Assembly (NCBI GenBank): GCA_937888925.1
Contig: CALARM010000648.1
Location: forward strand, 1 to 20,597
Length of the DNA stretch: 20,597 nucleotides
Source of the DNA: an uncultured Synergistia bacterium
GTDB taxonomy: Bacteria > Eremiobacterota > SpSt-956 > JAKJGF01
Direction of reading: 5' to 3'
In this document: positions 1-9,753 of the stretch, piece by piece
Layout of the letters: the number at the start of each line of letters is the position of its first letter
Position numbering within the stretch: position 1 is the first letter of the stretch
Notes under the pieces: model-generated
Told to the model about the DNA's origin: nothing
Database searches by the model: none
The model's input: only the letters and a program-made list of their open reading frames with translations
Made by a program: the position numbers and the translations under genes

Positions 1-1352
1 GAAAGGAAATGATTATTGCCGAACATGAAATGCCGGGACTTATGGAGACAAGAAAAAAATACGGCCCTCAGAAACCTTTAAAAGGTGTTCGTGTTATGGG
101 CAGTCTTCATATGACAATTCAGACAGCAGTTCTCATTGAAACGCTGGTTGAACTCGGGGCAGATGTGAGATGGGCATCATGCAATATATTTTCCACACAG
201 GATCATGCCGCTGCTGCCATAGCAAAAGCAGGTGTGCCTGTATTTGCATATAAAGGCGAAACACTGGAAGAATACTGGGAATTTACCAAAAAAGCTCTCA
301 CGTGGCCAGACGGTAAAGGTCCAAATCTTATTGTAGACGACGGCGGAGATGCTACATTAATTATTCATAAGGGTTATTACGGAGAAGAGAATCCGTCTCT
401 TCTGAATGAAAAAGTTGATAATAAAGAACTTGCTATTGTATATTCCGTTCTCCGTAAAAGCCTTGAAGAAGATCCTCAGTTTTTCCATCGTCTCGTAGCA
501 GATTGCAAAGGTGTATCGGAAGAAACAACAACAGGTGTGAAGAGACTTTATCAGATGATGGAAAGAGGAGAATTGTTGTTCCCTGCCATAAATGTAAATG
601 ATGCTATTACAAAAAATAAGTTCGATAATATTTACGGATGTCGTGAATCCCTTGTAGATGCCATCAAGCGTGCTACAGATGTAATGATTTCCGGGAAAAC
701 TGCCATGATATGCGGTTACGGTAATGTAGGAAAAGGTTCGGCAGAGTCACTTGCAGGACAGAAAGCTCAGATAATGGTAAGTGAGGTTGATCCTATCTGT
801 GCATTACAGGCTCTTATGTGCGGTTACAGAGTCGTGACGGTAGAAGATGCACTTCCGATTGCAGATATTTATGTAACAGCTACAGGGAACTGTAATGTCA
901 TTACTGCAGAACATATGTCAAAGATGAAAGATCAGGCCATAGTCTGTAATATAGGACATTTTGACAACGAAATAGAGATGGAGAAACTCGAAAGCTGGCC
1001 AGGTATAAAGAAGGAAAATATAAAACCACAGGTAGATAAATATATCTTCCCTGACGGACATTGTATATATGTACTTGCAGAAGGTCGTCTCGTAAATCTC
1101 GGGTGTGCCACAGGACATCCCAGTTTTGTAATGTCCAACAGTTTTACAAATCAGGTTATGGCACAGATTGATCTCTGGACTAACAGGCGTAAGCTCGGTG
1201 TTTACAGACTTGATAAAAAACTGGATGAAGAAGTGGCAAGACTTCACCTGGGTAAACTGGGTGCACACCTGACAGTGCTTACAGAAAAACAGGCAGATTA
1301 TATAGGAATATCTCCTGAAGGGCCTTTCAAGCCGGATCATTACTGTTATTAA
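1..1352 (+). CDS. ahcY: Adenosylhomocysteinase (S-adenosyl-L-homocysteine hydrolase), 5' partial
   Basis: Cytosolic NAD-dependent enzyme that reversibly hydrolyses S-adenosylhomocysteine to adenosine and homocysteine, relieving product inhibition of methyltransferases. Counting from the Met at base 9, I see the substrate His34 (SLHMT), the DDGGD motif at 110-114, SEETTTG at 170-176, the Lys202/Asp206 pair in TKNKFDN, the NAD-binding GYGNVGKG at 236-243 and the conserved C-terminus KPDHYCY. The segment at about 122-168 is the insert of the long bacterial form. The gene is cut by the contig edge: the frame is open to base 3 and reads [12 protein letters not shown], matching the family's internal GRKxxxIAExEMPGL. 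The Met at base 9 is therefore internal and roughly 12-17 codons are missing. It is the only clearly housekeeping gene here and is closed off by a strong hairpin at 1411-1458. Confidence 0.97.
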   Translation, partial: KEMIIAEHEMPGLMETRKKYGPQKPLKGVRVMGSLHMTIQTAVLIETLVELGADVRWASCNIFSTQDHAAAAIAKAGVPVFAYKGETLEEYWEFTKKALTWPDGKGPNLIVDDGGDATLIIHKGYYGEENPSLLNEKVDNKELAIVYSVLRKSLEEDPQFFHRLVADCKGVSEETTTGVKRLYQMMERGELLFPAINVNDAITKNKFDNIYGCRESLVDAIKRATDVMISGKTAMICGYGNVGKGSAESLAGQKAQIMVSEVDPICALQALMCGYRVVTVEDALPIADIYVTATGNCNVITAEHMSKMKDQAIVCNIGHFDNEIEMEKLESWPGIKKENIKPQVDKYIFPDGHCIYVLAEGRLVNLGCATGHPSFVMSNSFTNQVMAQIDLWTNRRKLGVYRLDKKLDEEVARLHLGKLGAHLTVLTEKQADYIGISPEGPFKPDHYCY

Positions 1353-1360
1353 GGGATATG

Positions 1361-1388
1361 TAATGCGTAATGCGTAATGCGTGATACG
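1361..1388. repeat. Short tandem repeat, 7-bp unit TAATGCG
   Basis: Three perfect copies of TAATGCG (1361-1367, 1368-1374, 1375-1381) are followed by a degenerate fourth (TGATACG, 1382-1388), 9 bases after the ahcY stop. Its role is unknown. It could be a slippage tract or the trace of a mobile-element end at the border of the accessory region. Confidence 0.8.
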
Positions 1389-1410
1389 ATTAACCTTTTA
1401 TAGATCAATG

Positions 1411-1458
1411 AAATTTTTCACGGAAACATTGTTCTCTGTGAAAAATTTTTATTTTATG
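1411..1458 (+). terminator. Rho-independent terminator after ahcY (potentially bidirectional)
   Basis: A 14-bp stem is formed by AAATTTTTCACGGA (1411-1424) and TCTGTGAAAAATTT (1435-1448), with one G-T pair and a 10-base loop. It is followed by a T-rich tract. The flanking A-run on the left arm would allow termination from the other strand too. It separates ahcY from the accessory genes. Confidence 0.85.
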
Positions 1459-1575
1459 GATGAATTCTCAAAGGACTTACGCAGTTATAAATTATTTGAA
1501 AATAACTATAATATCCTACTGGAAAGTGTTAGAATGTACATGGAATAAAAATATACAGGAAAAGAGAAAAATAAC
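1459..1575. other. Leader region of ykgJ copy 1
   Basis: Short A+T-rich spacer. A TATAAT hexamer lies at 1507-1512, but the hexamer at the expected -35 distance (TTATAA, about 1485-1490) is poor, so a promoter is only possible. An AGGAAAAGAG purine tract at 1557-1566 could serve as the ribosome-binding site for the ATG at 1576. No other gene or repeat is seen here. Confidence 0.35.
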
Positions 1576-2154
1576 ATGGAATTAAATCTTAAAAAAATAA
1601 AAAAACTATCAGAAGAACATAATGATGAAAACTGGCAATTTCGTTCTTTTTTGCTATGCTGTACTATTTCATCGAAGATCGTTGATAAGATGGTCCACAG
1701 GATTTATAAAGAAGTGGCATCAGAAATAGATTGCACCAAATGCGGAAATTGCTGCAAAGAAATGAGCCCATGTTTTGAACTTGAAGAAATGTCGGGTTTA
1801 TCACATTCACTCGGAATATCTATGAAGGATTTTGAAAAAAAATACCTCTTTAAAATGGAATTTGAAGAAGGATATATGTTCAGGGCAGATCCATGTCCTT
1901 TTCTCAAAAATAACATGTGTTCCTGCTACCCTTACAGGCCTGATGCCTGCGCCGCTTATCCCCCTCTTCATACCAAACATTTTACATTAAAAATGACAAG
2001 TGTAATAGAAAGCTGTGCAATATGCCCTATTGTATATAACGTATATGAGAGACTGAAAGATAAAGTCTGGCACAGACAATGTTCAGATAAATGCTTCCCG
2101 AAATTTTACCTCCAGTCGCCTGTGAGAATAAAAGGGGCCCAGAAAAAGGGATGA
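1576..2154 (+). CDS. YkgJ-family cysteine-cluster protein, copy 1
   Basis: Protein of 192 residues of the YkgJ/CxxCxxCC zinc- or iron-cluster family; its biochemical function is unknown. Visible metal-ligand candidates are C53-x2-C56-x2-CC59/60, then PCPFL with C107, then C115, C117 and C125, and CAIC at 147-150 near the end. It is a clear paralogue of the gene at 14592-15092: the two share the DENWxFRSFL start, the IDCTxCGNCCK cluster and the CPIVxNVYERLK end. That paralogue stops right after WHR, whereas this one continues for about 24 further residues, Cys- and Lys-rich. The last 49 bases overlap the 3' end of the convergent CHAT gene. The extension therefore looks like readthrough into foreign antisense sequence after loss of the original stop. 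It may be iron-sulfur or zinc binding; I cannot assign a substrate. Confidence 0.8.
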   Translation: MELNLKKIKKLSEEHNDENWQFRSFLLCCTISSKIVDKMVHRIYKEVASEIDCTKCGNCCKEMSPCFELEEMSGLSHSLGISMKDFEKKYLFKMEFEEGYMFRADPCPFLKNNMCSCYPYRPDACAAYPPLHTKHFTLKMTSVIESCAICPIVYNVYERLKDKVWHRQCSDKCFPKFYLQSPVRIKGAQKKG

Positions 2155-5100
2155 TTGTATTTTTTCATTACATCTATCTGAGCAAGCCTTAAAGCTTCCG
2201 ATTTATTATGATCTTTCAGATAAAAATAAAATTTTCCCATAAACTCTGATGTAGATACATCCGAAACATCCCATAAACTTGCACATATTGAAGGGGTTCC
2301 TGCATAGATAAAAGCCCTTGATAATCCTGTGAGTTCATCCCCGTTTGCATCTTCCGAAAGTCCTGTTTTGCAGGCACTGAGAGTTACAAGATAAGCTTTC
2401 AAGTTCAGATCGAATATTTCATAAACAGGCAGTGTTCTGTCGGCAAAGAGGAGGGAAGAAAAGAGAGGAGATGCGGCATCTAATGTGCCATGGGTGGCAA
2501 AATGTAATATATCATAATGTCCGCCTTCTTTATATAAAATATCTGTCGTCATATCTTTACCTTTATAGATTTCTCTGTGAGCAATATGTCTGGATATCTC
2601 CAAAATTTCTTTCTCTGTACCCGGGAGGGGAGAGAAGCTGCCGAATTTAAAATTTCCAAGTTCAAAGGCAAGTAAACTGTCTTTTTTAAGATGATTTTTA
2701 TCTTTGCAGTATTTCAGCACACTGGCAGATGGCAGATAGGTTATTTCATATTTTTCTACGAGCATTTTGCCTTTCTGGTCAATAAGGACCTGAAAAGGAA
2801 AGTAATTGAGCGATCTGTGAGGCGATATGATAAGTCTTTTCGTGCCTGTTATAAAAGTCTCTGCTTCTTTAAAGAGTATATCGTAAAGCTTCTCTGAAAT
2901 CTTTTTCCATTCATTACTTTTTATTTTTTCAGATGTCATACTGTCACATGCCAGAGAGCGGTATGACGTTACAAGATTTTCTATATCTTTACTGTTATGG
3001 TTTATAACAATAGTATTGAAGCTGTCCTGTCCTATGATCCAGACGTAAGAGTTTTTTTCTCCGAGAAAATATTCAATAATAACCGTTTCTTCATCCATCA
3101 GTGACCGGATCTCTTCCGTAGTGAGAGGATTAACACTTATAAGGGTCATATATTCCGGATTTTCCAGCTTGATCTGCTCAAGAATCCTCTCGTATTCAGA
3201 CTTGAGTTCTTTAAGTTTCTCATCATTCCGATCGCCTGTAAAATACTCTATAGCTGTCTTTAAATCTTTTTCTTTTACTGATAATTCCTGGTTTACTCCA
3301 TGATGAATATTTATTTTCTGATTTGCCAGTATATCCATAAAAGCCCTGGCTCTTGCTTTTTCATTGTAGTTGAAAGCTTCTTTCCCGCGGTTCATTTTTA
3401 CAAGTATGTCTATCATATGTTCATAAACTTCTATCTTATTCTGCATAAAATCACGTTTGAGATCTTCCACCGTAAAAGCCTGTCTTATATCTTCTATTAT
3501 GTCTGTGGCTCTGTCAAAATAATCGTACGCTTCCTCAAAATTCTCCTGATATGTATAGAGCAGTCCAATACTAAAAGCAATATCCCACGATTGCCTGGAT
3601 TCCCGTGATTCTTCTTTGAAAGTCAATGCTTTTTTATAATATTCTATTGCCTCTGGCAGATTTCCATACTGGTAATACCAGCCTCCTAAAAGCAAGTATG
3701 CCGAGGATTTAACAGCAGGGTCTGGCTGATTTTCAGATAAACTGAGAACCTTGAGGGCATATTCAAAGGCTTTCTCTTTCTCATTTTTTTTCATATAAGC
3801 ATAGCTTAATGCCCTGTAGTCATCAATAAGATAACGAGATAGTTCATAAGGATCTTTATAAATGTTTTTATAAAGATCGTGACTTTCGTTAAACTTTTTT
3901 ATAGCCATATTTAAATCTGTTTTATAATATCCCATCCCCATATTATATAAAACGTAGCCACGACAGAACTCTCTGTATGTAGGATTTTCTATGTCTTTCG
4001 ATTTAGCAAGAGCTTTTTCATAATACTTCATACCCTCATATTCTTTCATCTCGTATATATAACACTCTGCAAGGTGCATATAGATTCCTGTGATAAGATT
4101 TATGTCCATATGAGGTGTAATTTTATTTTCAGCTTCCCGATAATATTTTAAAGCAGTGTCTTTTTTACCAAGTTTTGAATAGGTAGGGCCAAGTCCCAGA
4201 TAAGCGTAAATTTCTGCTGGACATGTCTCCGGCAATTCTTGTGCTGTTTCAATAGCCTGCCGGTAATATTTTATTGCTTCTTCATATCTCCCTTCAGTCG
4301 AGCATATACTTGCAGAACTGTAATAATACTTTGCCATCAACTCTTCTTTACTGCCGCTCTCTATATATCTGAAGAGATAGGTATCTTTTTTACCGGAAAA
4401 ATCCTTTGTTTCATCGAAGTTTATATGTTCTATCAACTCTTTTTTCATGGCAAGATATTTCTTTGCCTCTTCCATAAATAACCCGTTCTTCGTACATATA
4501 TCAAACATTAACTGATAGGAACTCATTATGCTGAGTATGTCTCCTTCTTTTTGATATATTTCAATGGCTTTCTTTACATGTTCTATAGCCTTATCTTTAT
4601 CAATTATAACCAGGCCGTAAACCATGCCTTTCATATAAAAACAGTCGCCTGACAGCAAATAATCTCCTGCTTCTCCGGAAATAATTAAAGCTTTATCCAG
4701 CAGTTTAAATATTTTCTCTGATTTAATTAAAGGATTAATAGATTCCGCCAGATCTTTTGCCTGCCTGTAATAACAGGCACCTTCACCCTTTTTGTCTCCT
4801 CCTTCTTTAAATAAAAGAAGGGCTTTTTGTCGGGATGGCGGATCGTCATCTCCTGTATTAAATCTTTCGAATATGGAATAATAAAGTAATGCTTTCGCCA
4901 GAGTAACCGTGTCACCTGTAAATTCCGCAGCTTCCACGGCAATCTGTGCCAGATGCTGACTTTTTTTTATGACTAAAAAATGTTTTTTATCAAAAACACT
5001 GTCTGCTTTTACCAGTAATGTTATTACAAGGTTTTTATTGACCAGATCTCTATTCTGTGCAAGAATCTTCTTTCTGTCTTCACCGGAATTTGTTTTTTCC

Positions 5101-5270
5101 AGAAGATTAATTAAATTTTCCACAGTATTTATTTGAGAGGCAGATAATACAGGAGAGGGACTTAAAGAAGATTTACATGGATTAAACCATGAATCTGTAA
5201 GGGAATAATATAAGAATATTGTAAATATTATGATAAAGAGTAATGTTGTAATATATACAGGCACTTTCAT
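2106..5270 (-). CDS. Membrane-anchored TPR-repeat CHAT-domain (caspase-like) protease
   Basis: Protein of 1054 residues. A single hydrophobic segment at about 6-24, with no lipobox and no clear signal-peptidase site, suggests an N-terminal anchor. Tetratricopeptide repeats run from about 60 to 620 (for example YEEAIKYYRQAIETA and the LPEAIEYYKKALTF unit). A helical linker with KARARAFMDIL follows, then a C-terminal CHAT domain from about 740. The cysteine-protease dyad is intact: His927 in HFATHG and Cys967 in LSACKTG, followed by the usual GDELTGLSRAFIYAG and SLWDVSD blocks and the terminal FWAPFILTGDW. CHAT proteases, such as the gasdermin-activating and CRISPR-linked ones, act as proteolytic effectors, with TPRs typically serving as partner sensors. 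The gene lies 77 bp downstream of jetC on the same strand with no G+C hairpin between, so co-transcription with Wadjet is possible. It could instead be an unrelated envelope-stress protein, since TPR-CHAT proteins are widespread. Confidence 0.9.
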   Translation of the reverse strand: MKVPVYITTLLFIIIFTIFLYYSLTDSWFNPCKSSLSPSPVLSASQINTVENLINLLEKTNSGEDRKKILAQNRDLVNKNLVITLLVKADSVFDKKHFLVIKKSQHLAQIAVEAAEFTGDTVTLAKALLYYSIFERFNTGDDDPPSRQKALLLFKEGGDKKGEGACYYRQAKDLAESINPLIKSEKIFKLLDKALIISGEAGDYLLSGDCFYMKGMVYGLVIIDKDKAIEHVKKAIEIYQKEGDILSIMSSYQLMFDICTKNGLFMEEAKKYLAMKKELIEHINFDETKDFSGKKDTYLFRYIESGSKEELMAKYYYSSASICSTEGRYEEAIKYYRQAIETAQELPETCPAEIYAYLGLGPTYSKLGKKDTALKYYREAENKITPHMDINLITGIYMHLAECYIYEMKEYEGMKYYEKALAKSKDIENPTYREFCRGYVLYNMGMGYYKTDLNMAIKKFNESHDLYKNIYKDPYELSRYLIDDYRALSYAYMKKNEKEKAFEYALKVLSLSENQPDPAVKSSAYLLLGGWYYQYGNLPEAIEYYKKALTFKEESRESRQSWDIAFSIGLLYTYQENFEEAYDYFDRATDIIEDIRQAFTVEDLKRDFMQNKIEVYEHMIDILVKMNRGKEAFNYNEKARARAFMDILANQKINIHHGVNQELSVKEKDLKTAIEYFTGDRNDEKLKELKSEYERILEQIKLENPEYMTLISVNPLTTEEIRSLMDEETVIIEYFLGEKNSYVWIIGQDSFNTIVINHNSKDIENLVTSYRSLACDSMTSEKIKSNEWKKISEKLYDILFKEAETFITGTKRLIISPHRSLNYFPFQVLIDQKGKMLVEKYEITYLPSASVLKYCKDKNHLKKDSLLAFELGNFKFGSFSPLPGTEKEILEISRHIAHREIYKGKDMTTDILYKEGGHYDILHFATHGTLDAASPLFSSLLFADRTLPVYEIFDLNLKAYLVTLSACKTGLSEDANGDELTGLSRAFIYAGTPSICASLWDVSDVSTSEFMGKFYFYLKDHNKSEALRLAQIDVMKKYNHPFFWAPFILTGDWR

Positions 5271-5347
5271 ATATTTTATTCATTTCTTTTGATTATTTAG
5301 TGGACGTGAAATAAAATTATTTTGTTAACACATTATTTTATAAATTA
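5271..5347. other. jetC-CHAT intergenic spacer
   Basis: 77 bases, very A+T-rich. It contains the octamer ATTATTTT twice and a GTTAAC palindrome, but no G+C-containing hairpin that would terminate minus-strand transcription. Only a weak purine tract (about AAAGAAA) precedes the CHAT start codon. A separate weak promoter for CHAT cannot be excluded. Confidence 0.5.
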
Positions 5348-8300
5348 CTATTCTGAAAAGAATAAACTCATCTGCTCACCCTTTAAAATATCAAATTCCA
5401 GATAGGTTAAATCGTCTTCTGTTCTGTAATCTCTTTCCACTCTTATTGTATTATCAGACATAAATTGCTGTCTTAATATATAATTGACTTCAAATTTTGA
5501 AATCAGTTCCTTGTTTATATTATGCCCTGTTGTAATTAGCTGAACATTATTCTCTTTGATTATATTAAACATCGGTTCCCATAAATACATGGCACTGGTC
5601 GTGCCGAACGGATTGTCTGCTATTATTACACCTCTGGAATGTATATTTTTATTTTCTGAGGTGAGAAGTCTTATATAGGATATGATACATACGGCGAAGA
5701 TAAAATAAAGAGCATTTGACTGGCCGTCAGAACCTACGGCATCTTCCCATCTTTTATAGGTGGAGTGAGCCTGATTGTTTTCCACCTTATAAAGCTTCAC
5801 CACTGCTCTGTCCATATTTGTTATCTGCGAAAGCAGTTCTCTTGAGGTTAATCTCTTCTTGATTTTTTCTCTGTCGACTTTTTTATCATTTCCTATTTCT
5901 TTTACTATACTGCTTATATGATTTTTCATTCTTTCTCTCCTGTCTTCTTCTGAAAAATCGTCAAAATTCATAATAAGCATATTTCTTTTTATTCCATTTA
6001 CATTTATTCTGGAAAGTTCAGGTAACCATTTTAATTTTTCAAGTAACCATTCTGCTCTGGAAACACATTTCATTGTAAAATTTTGCTGGATTTTTTCAAG
6101 ATTTTCAATGTCTATTTTTGTTTTCTCTATATCTTCATTGATTATATCCAGATAACTACGAATCTGCTTCCTTCTATTTTCTCCCTCAGTAAGTCCTGCA
6201 GGTATGACCATTTTTTTGAGTTCTCTGATGTAATTATTTATATAATAAAATTTTTCTTCCTGATTTAGAATTTCTTTAATCAATTTACTGAAACTATTGC
6301 TGCTGTTATCAATGGCATATTTAATTTTATTGACTGTTTTTTTAAATTCTTCATATTCTATGAGTTCATTGATTTTCTCATTATTATCATCTTTTATATT
6401 ATGTTCATCTATAAATTCTCTATATTTTTCTTCTTCTCTCTGGAAATGATTTGTTTTATTTACCAGGTTAGTAAGGTTTTTCTGCAGATTATCTATGTCT
6501 TTTTTATAAGTTTTTATAGAACCTTCAATTTCTTTAGCTTTTCTTAAGATATCATCTTCACTGTTCAATCCATCAAAAGGTATATAATCTTTTAAAAGAT
6601 CTTCCTTCTTTGTTTCTATTTTTCCCGTTAATTTATTGATTTCAGTTTTTACAGTATCTGCTGTCTGTAAGATTATATTTTTTTCCATACATTCTTTTTC
6701 CATTGATTCTGCCAGTTTTTTTATATCTTCATCATAGGCTGGCCTTAAAATATATCCTTTAAATTCTTTTTCAATAAAGTATTCTGCCATTACTCCACAG
6801 TCTTTGAGCTGTCTTTCATGGTTTTCTATAGATCTTTGATATTCTATTATTTCTTTTTCCAGATCTTCAACTTCTGTTCTTTTCTTTCCAAAAGAATTCT
6901 TTAAACTTTCATATTCAGTTCTGCTTTCTTCAAAAGATAGTTTTTTCAATGGCCTCTCCGGAGTATTCCCGATTTTTATTACTTCATCTTTCAGCATTTT
7001 TACTTCAGACAGTGAATTTCTCAGTTCTGATTCAATCTGACTGATATTATCAATCAGTTTTGCCAGTTCATTGTTTTTACAGTCAAGCTCCTGTTTTATC
7101 TTTTTTAAATCATTTTTTATATTATTTATGTGTGTGTCAATATCTTTCTCTTTATTCTGAAGAGAAACGTAATCTATCAGTATATTTTTACGTTCAATAA
7201 CTTCCTGTAATAGGATTTCATTTTTTTTCTTATTTTCTGTCAATTCCTGGATTTTTTGCCTGTTCCCAATAACAGAATCTTCATATTTCTTCTTTTTTTC
7301 CTCCAGGCCATGGAGATTATGTTTTAAATCTGTAATACTATTATTTACTATGTCGACTTTATTTTTATTAAAATCTCCCATGAAATTCTCTGTGAATTTT
7401 TTGTCTCTTTCAACTGTTTCCATATATTCCAGTATTTCTTCAAGTTCTTCCTTTATATGACTGCTTTTATCTTCAAGTTCATTTCTGAAAATTTCTGCTC
7501 TGGTTTTGTCTATAAAAAAATCATCTTTACCGTAGAGGAAAAATATGTTTTCATAAAGTATTTCTTCTTTACGTCTTATTGAGTCAAGATTTATTACAGG
7601 AAAAGGATAATCGCAAAAATCATCTTCCATCGTTTCTTTTTTTTCTTTAAGTCTCTTAAAATCATGTTTAAGTAAAACTACAGAATAGGGTAACAGGGGG
7701 TAGGATTTAAGAATAGATTTTTTTTCTTCTTCACTATGATTTTCTAAATAATCAATTCCCTTTAATACATCTGGAAACTTCTTTTTTATCTTTTTGAAGA
7801 AATATATGATTTTTTCATTTGCTATATAAAATTCATTCTGTTTCAGAAAATCTATTTTATTACAGAGGAGTTTTTTCTCTAGATTTAAATATATTTCTTT
7901 ATTTTTTAAAAGTTTGTTTTTTTCTGATATTTTAAAAATAAGCTCGTCTTCTCTGCATTCGTAAATTTGTTGTAATTTCTCTGTTCTTATTTTCTTTCTG
8001 TTATATTCTTCAATGGCAGAAACAGGAGATTTCAGTTTTTCTTCTATTAATTTTCTTTCTCCTTTAATTCCGGTAATTTCTTTATCATATTCAATGAGTT
8101 TATTATTGAGTTCCCTTATTTCTTTATCTGTTTTATCGATAGCAGATTTTAAAGTACTTTCTTTTTCTTCACTTTCTTCCATGCCTCTGCCAGGTGAAAA
8201 TATATAATCTAAAAAGCCGGAATTATTAAGAAAGGAAGAACAGAGATATGACTTTTCCGTAGAGCTTTCTTTTTCATTTTCTCTATGTTTTAACTCTTCC

Positions 8301-9751
8301 TCTTTTCTGCCCTGTTGAAGAGTGAGATTTTTTATAGTTTCCTCAAGTTCTTCTTTTCTGCCCTTTTCTTTTTTCTCTTCTTCTTTCTTTGAATCAATAG
8401 CTGTTTTATAATCTTCAATCTTCCGGTTCAGATGCAATTTATAATTATATCCTGCAGTTTCATATTCTTCCATTAACTGAGTATTATCTTTATGTATATT
8501 TTGTTTTTCTATTAGCAGTTTATTTAGTCTGTCTTTCATATCTTTACAGGAAAGATATATATTCTGTCCTTTTGAGATATTAATTTCATTTTCTATATTT
8601 TCTATTTTCTTATCGATAGATAGCAGTTTTTCTTCTTTTTCTTTCAATTCTTCCGAAAGTTCTTTCTCTTTTAATTGCAGTTTCTGTATATGAAGGATTT
8701 GTTTTTGAAAATTCAGTTCTTCTATAGTCCTGCCTGTATTGTTTATATTAATTTCTATCTCTTCTTTATCTTTTTTTAACTCTCCGAGAAGTTTTCTCAG
8801 ATTATTAAGACATAAAATGGCTTTCCTTTTATATTCATCCATGTTTCTGAAATGTTCAGTCAGAGCATCATTACTTCTTTCCAGATTACTGTAAAATTTG
8901 AAAATTTCATTGTATTCATCAAGATGTTCTTTTTTCTTTAAACTTTCTTCAATATTATGTCTCAACTCAATCAGGGTATCGGCAAGATTTTCTTCATTCG
9001 TTGCATTTTCTTCAGAGGAAATATTTTTACCGCTTTCTATCTGGGTAATTATTTTTACCAGCAGGTTTTCTATCATTTTTCTTGATGTTTTATTTTCTCT
9101 GAAATATTTTTCTATATGATTTTCACCGCTGTTAATATCTTTTATGACATTCCATTCCGTATCTATAATATTATATTGCCTCAGAAATTTTTTATATTCC
9201 CCTGTATGAGTGAAATCTCCCATAGTATGTTTATGTTTCATTTCTTTTATAAGGCTTTTAAGCCTGTCATAGGAAAGTATTTCTCTTTTGTTGTCGAAAG
9301 AAGAAAGAGGCCAGTTTTTTATATCATATTCATTACTTCTGTCATAGAGATGGTAATAATTAAAATAGTCTATGTCTTTCCTGAAAAATATCTTGTCCTG
9401 CTCTTCTCTGAGATTATTATCCCCTTCTTTCTGGCTTTTTTTTCTTCTTGCACAGAAACCTGTAAGGAGATATTTATAAATATTCCCTTCATCGAGGAGC
9501 CATTCTACAAGAACATGAGATGTTCTGTCAGGGCCGCCGTAAAAAATCTCTTTTAGAGGTTTGTCTGCTCGCAGGGATGAGGCAGGTAATATAACCTGCA
9601 GAATCATTGTCAGAAGGACTGTTTTACCGCCACCGTTAATCAGATCTACAGTGCCTGATTTTCCGTTGAAATTCAGTATAAGATCATCATATAAAAATTT
9701 TGCATCGTTAAATGCGATATTAACAAGTCTGATTCTATTAATATGAGGCAT
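5348..9751 (-). CDS. jetC: Wadjet JetC-like SMC/MukB-type ATPase
   Basis: Protein of 1467 residues with SMC-like architecture: an N-terminal ATPase half with Walker A NGGGKT (39-44), a very long Lys/Glu-rich coiled coil (about 230-1250) and a C-terminal ATPase half. The C-terminal half has an ABC-signature-like GSDGQSN (about 1340-1346) and a Walker B region VIIADNPFG with Asp1379, followed by LWEPMF and the ITTGHN switch. The DNPFG form replaces the usual hhhhDE, as in the plasmid-defence SMC family, not housekeeping SMC/Rad50. In Wadjet systems JetC pairs with JetA (kleisin-like) and JetB to extrude DNA loops; small circles are then cut by JetD. A strong ribosome-binding site (GGGGGAG) lies inside the jetB 3' end, and the start is 2 bases past the jetB stop, so translation is coupled. 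Confidence 0.9.
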   Translation of the reverse strand: MPHINRIRLVNIAFNDAKFLYDDLILNFNGKSGTVDLINGGGKTVLLTMILQVILPASSLRADKPLKEIFYGGPDRTSHVLVEWLLDEGNIYKYLLTGFCARRKKSQKEGDNNLREEQDKIFFRKDIDYFNYYHLYDRSNEYDIKNWPLSSFDNKREILSYDRLKSLIKEMKHKHTMGDFTHTGEYKKFLRQYNIIDTEWNVIKDINSGENHIEKYFRENKTSRKMIENLLVKIITQIESGKNISSEENATNEENLADTLIELRHNIEESLKKKEHLDEYNEIFKFYSNLERSNDALTEHFRNMDEYKRKAILCLNNLRKLLGELKKDKEEIEININNTGRTIEELNFQKQILHIQKLQLKEKELSEELKEKEEKLLSIDKKIENIENEINISKGQNIYLSCKDMKDRLNKLLIEKQNIHKDNTQLMEEYETAGYNYKLHLNRKIEDYKTAIDSKKEEEKKEKGRKEELEETIKNLTLQQGRKEEELKHRENEKESSTEKSYLCSSFLNNSGFLDYIFSPGRGMEESEEKESTLKSAIDKTDKEIRELNNKLIEYDKEITGIKGERKLIEEKLKSPVSAIEEYNRKKIRTEKLQQIYECREDELIFKISEKNKLLKNKEIYLNLEKKLLCNKIDFLKQNEFYIANEKIIYFFKKIKKKFPDVLKGIDYLENHSEEEKKSILKSYPLLPYSVVLLKHDFKRLKEKKETMEDDFCDYPFPVINLDSIRRKEEILYENIFFLYGKDDFFIDKTRAEIFRNELEDKSSHIKEELEEILEYMETVERDKKFTENFMGDFNKNKVDIVNNSITDLKHNLHGLEEKKKKYEDSVIGNRQKIQELTENKKKNEILLQEVIERKNILIDYVSLQNKEKDIDTHINNIKNDLKKIKQELDCKNNELAKLIDNISQIESELRNSLSEVKMLKDEVIKIGNTPERPLKKLSFEESRTEYESLKNSFGKKRTEVEDLEKEIIEYQRSIENHERQLKDCGVMAEYFIEKEFKGYILRPAYDEDIKKLAESMEKECMEKNIILQTADTVKTEINKLTGKIETKKEDLLKDYIPFDGLNSEDDILRKAKEIEGSIKTYKKDIDNLQKNLTNLVNKTNHFQREEEKYREFIDEHNIKDDNNEKINELIEYEEFKKTVNKIKYAIDNSSNSFSKLIKEILNQEEKFYYINNYIRELKKMVIPAGLTEGENRRKQIRSYLDIINEDIEKTKIDIENLEKIQQNFTMKCVSRAEWLLEKLKWLPELSRINVNGIKRNMLIMNFDDFSEEDRRERMKNHISSIVKEIGNDKKVDREKIKKRLTSRELLSQITNMDRAVVKLYKVENNQAHSTYKRWEDAVGSDGQSNALYFIFAVCIISYIRLLTSENKNIHSRGVIIADNPFGTTSAMYLWEPMFNIIKENNVQLITTGHNINKELISKFEVNYILRQQFMSDNTIRVERDYRTEDDLTYLEFDILKGEQMSLFFSE

Positions 9752-9753
9752 AA

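Noticed and set aside
918..1340. Open frames antisense to ahcY
   Set aside because: They lie wholly within the well-conserved ahcY frame, have no ribosome-binding site and resemble no protein family.
1361..1388. CRISPR-like array
   Set aside because: The unit is only 7 bp with no spacers, and no cas gene is present; it is a simple tandem repeat.
5180..5270. Lipoprotein signal for the CHAT protein
   Set aside because: The only nearby Cys (in WFNPCKSS) lacks a lipobox and is too far from the hydrophobic segment; a transmembrane anchor is the simpler reading.
9116..9556. 146-codon plus-strand open frame inside jetC
   Set aside because: Antisense shadow of the conserved JetC N-terminal region, Phe/Ile-rich as expected for the reverse of Lys/Glu-rich coding; no start signal.
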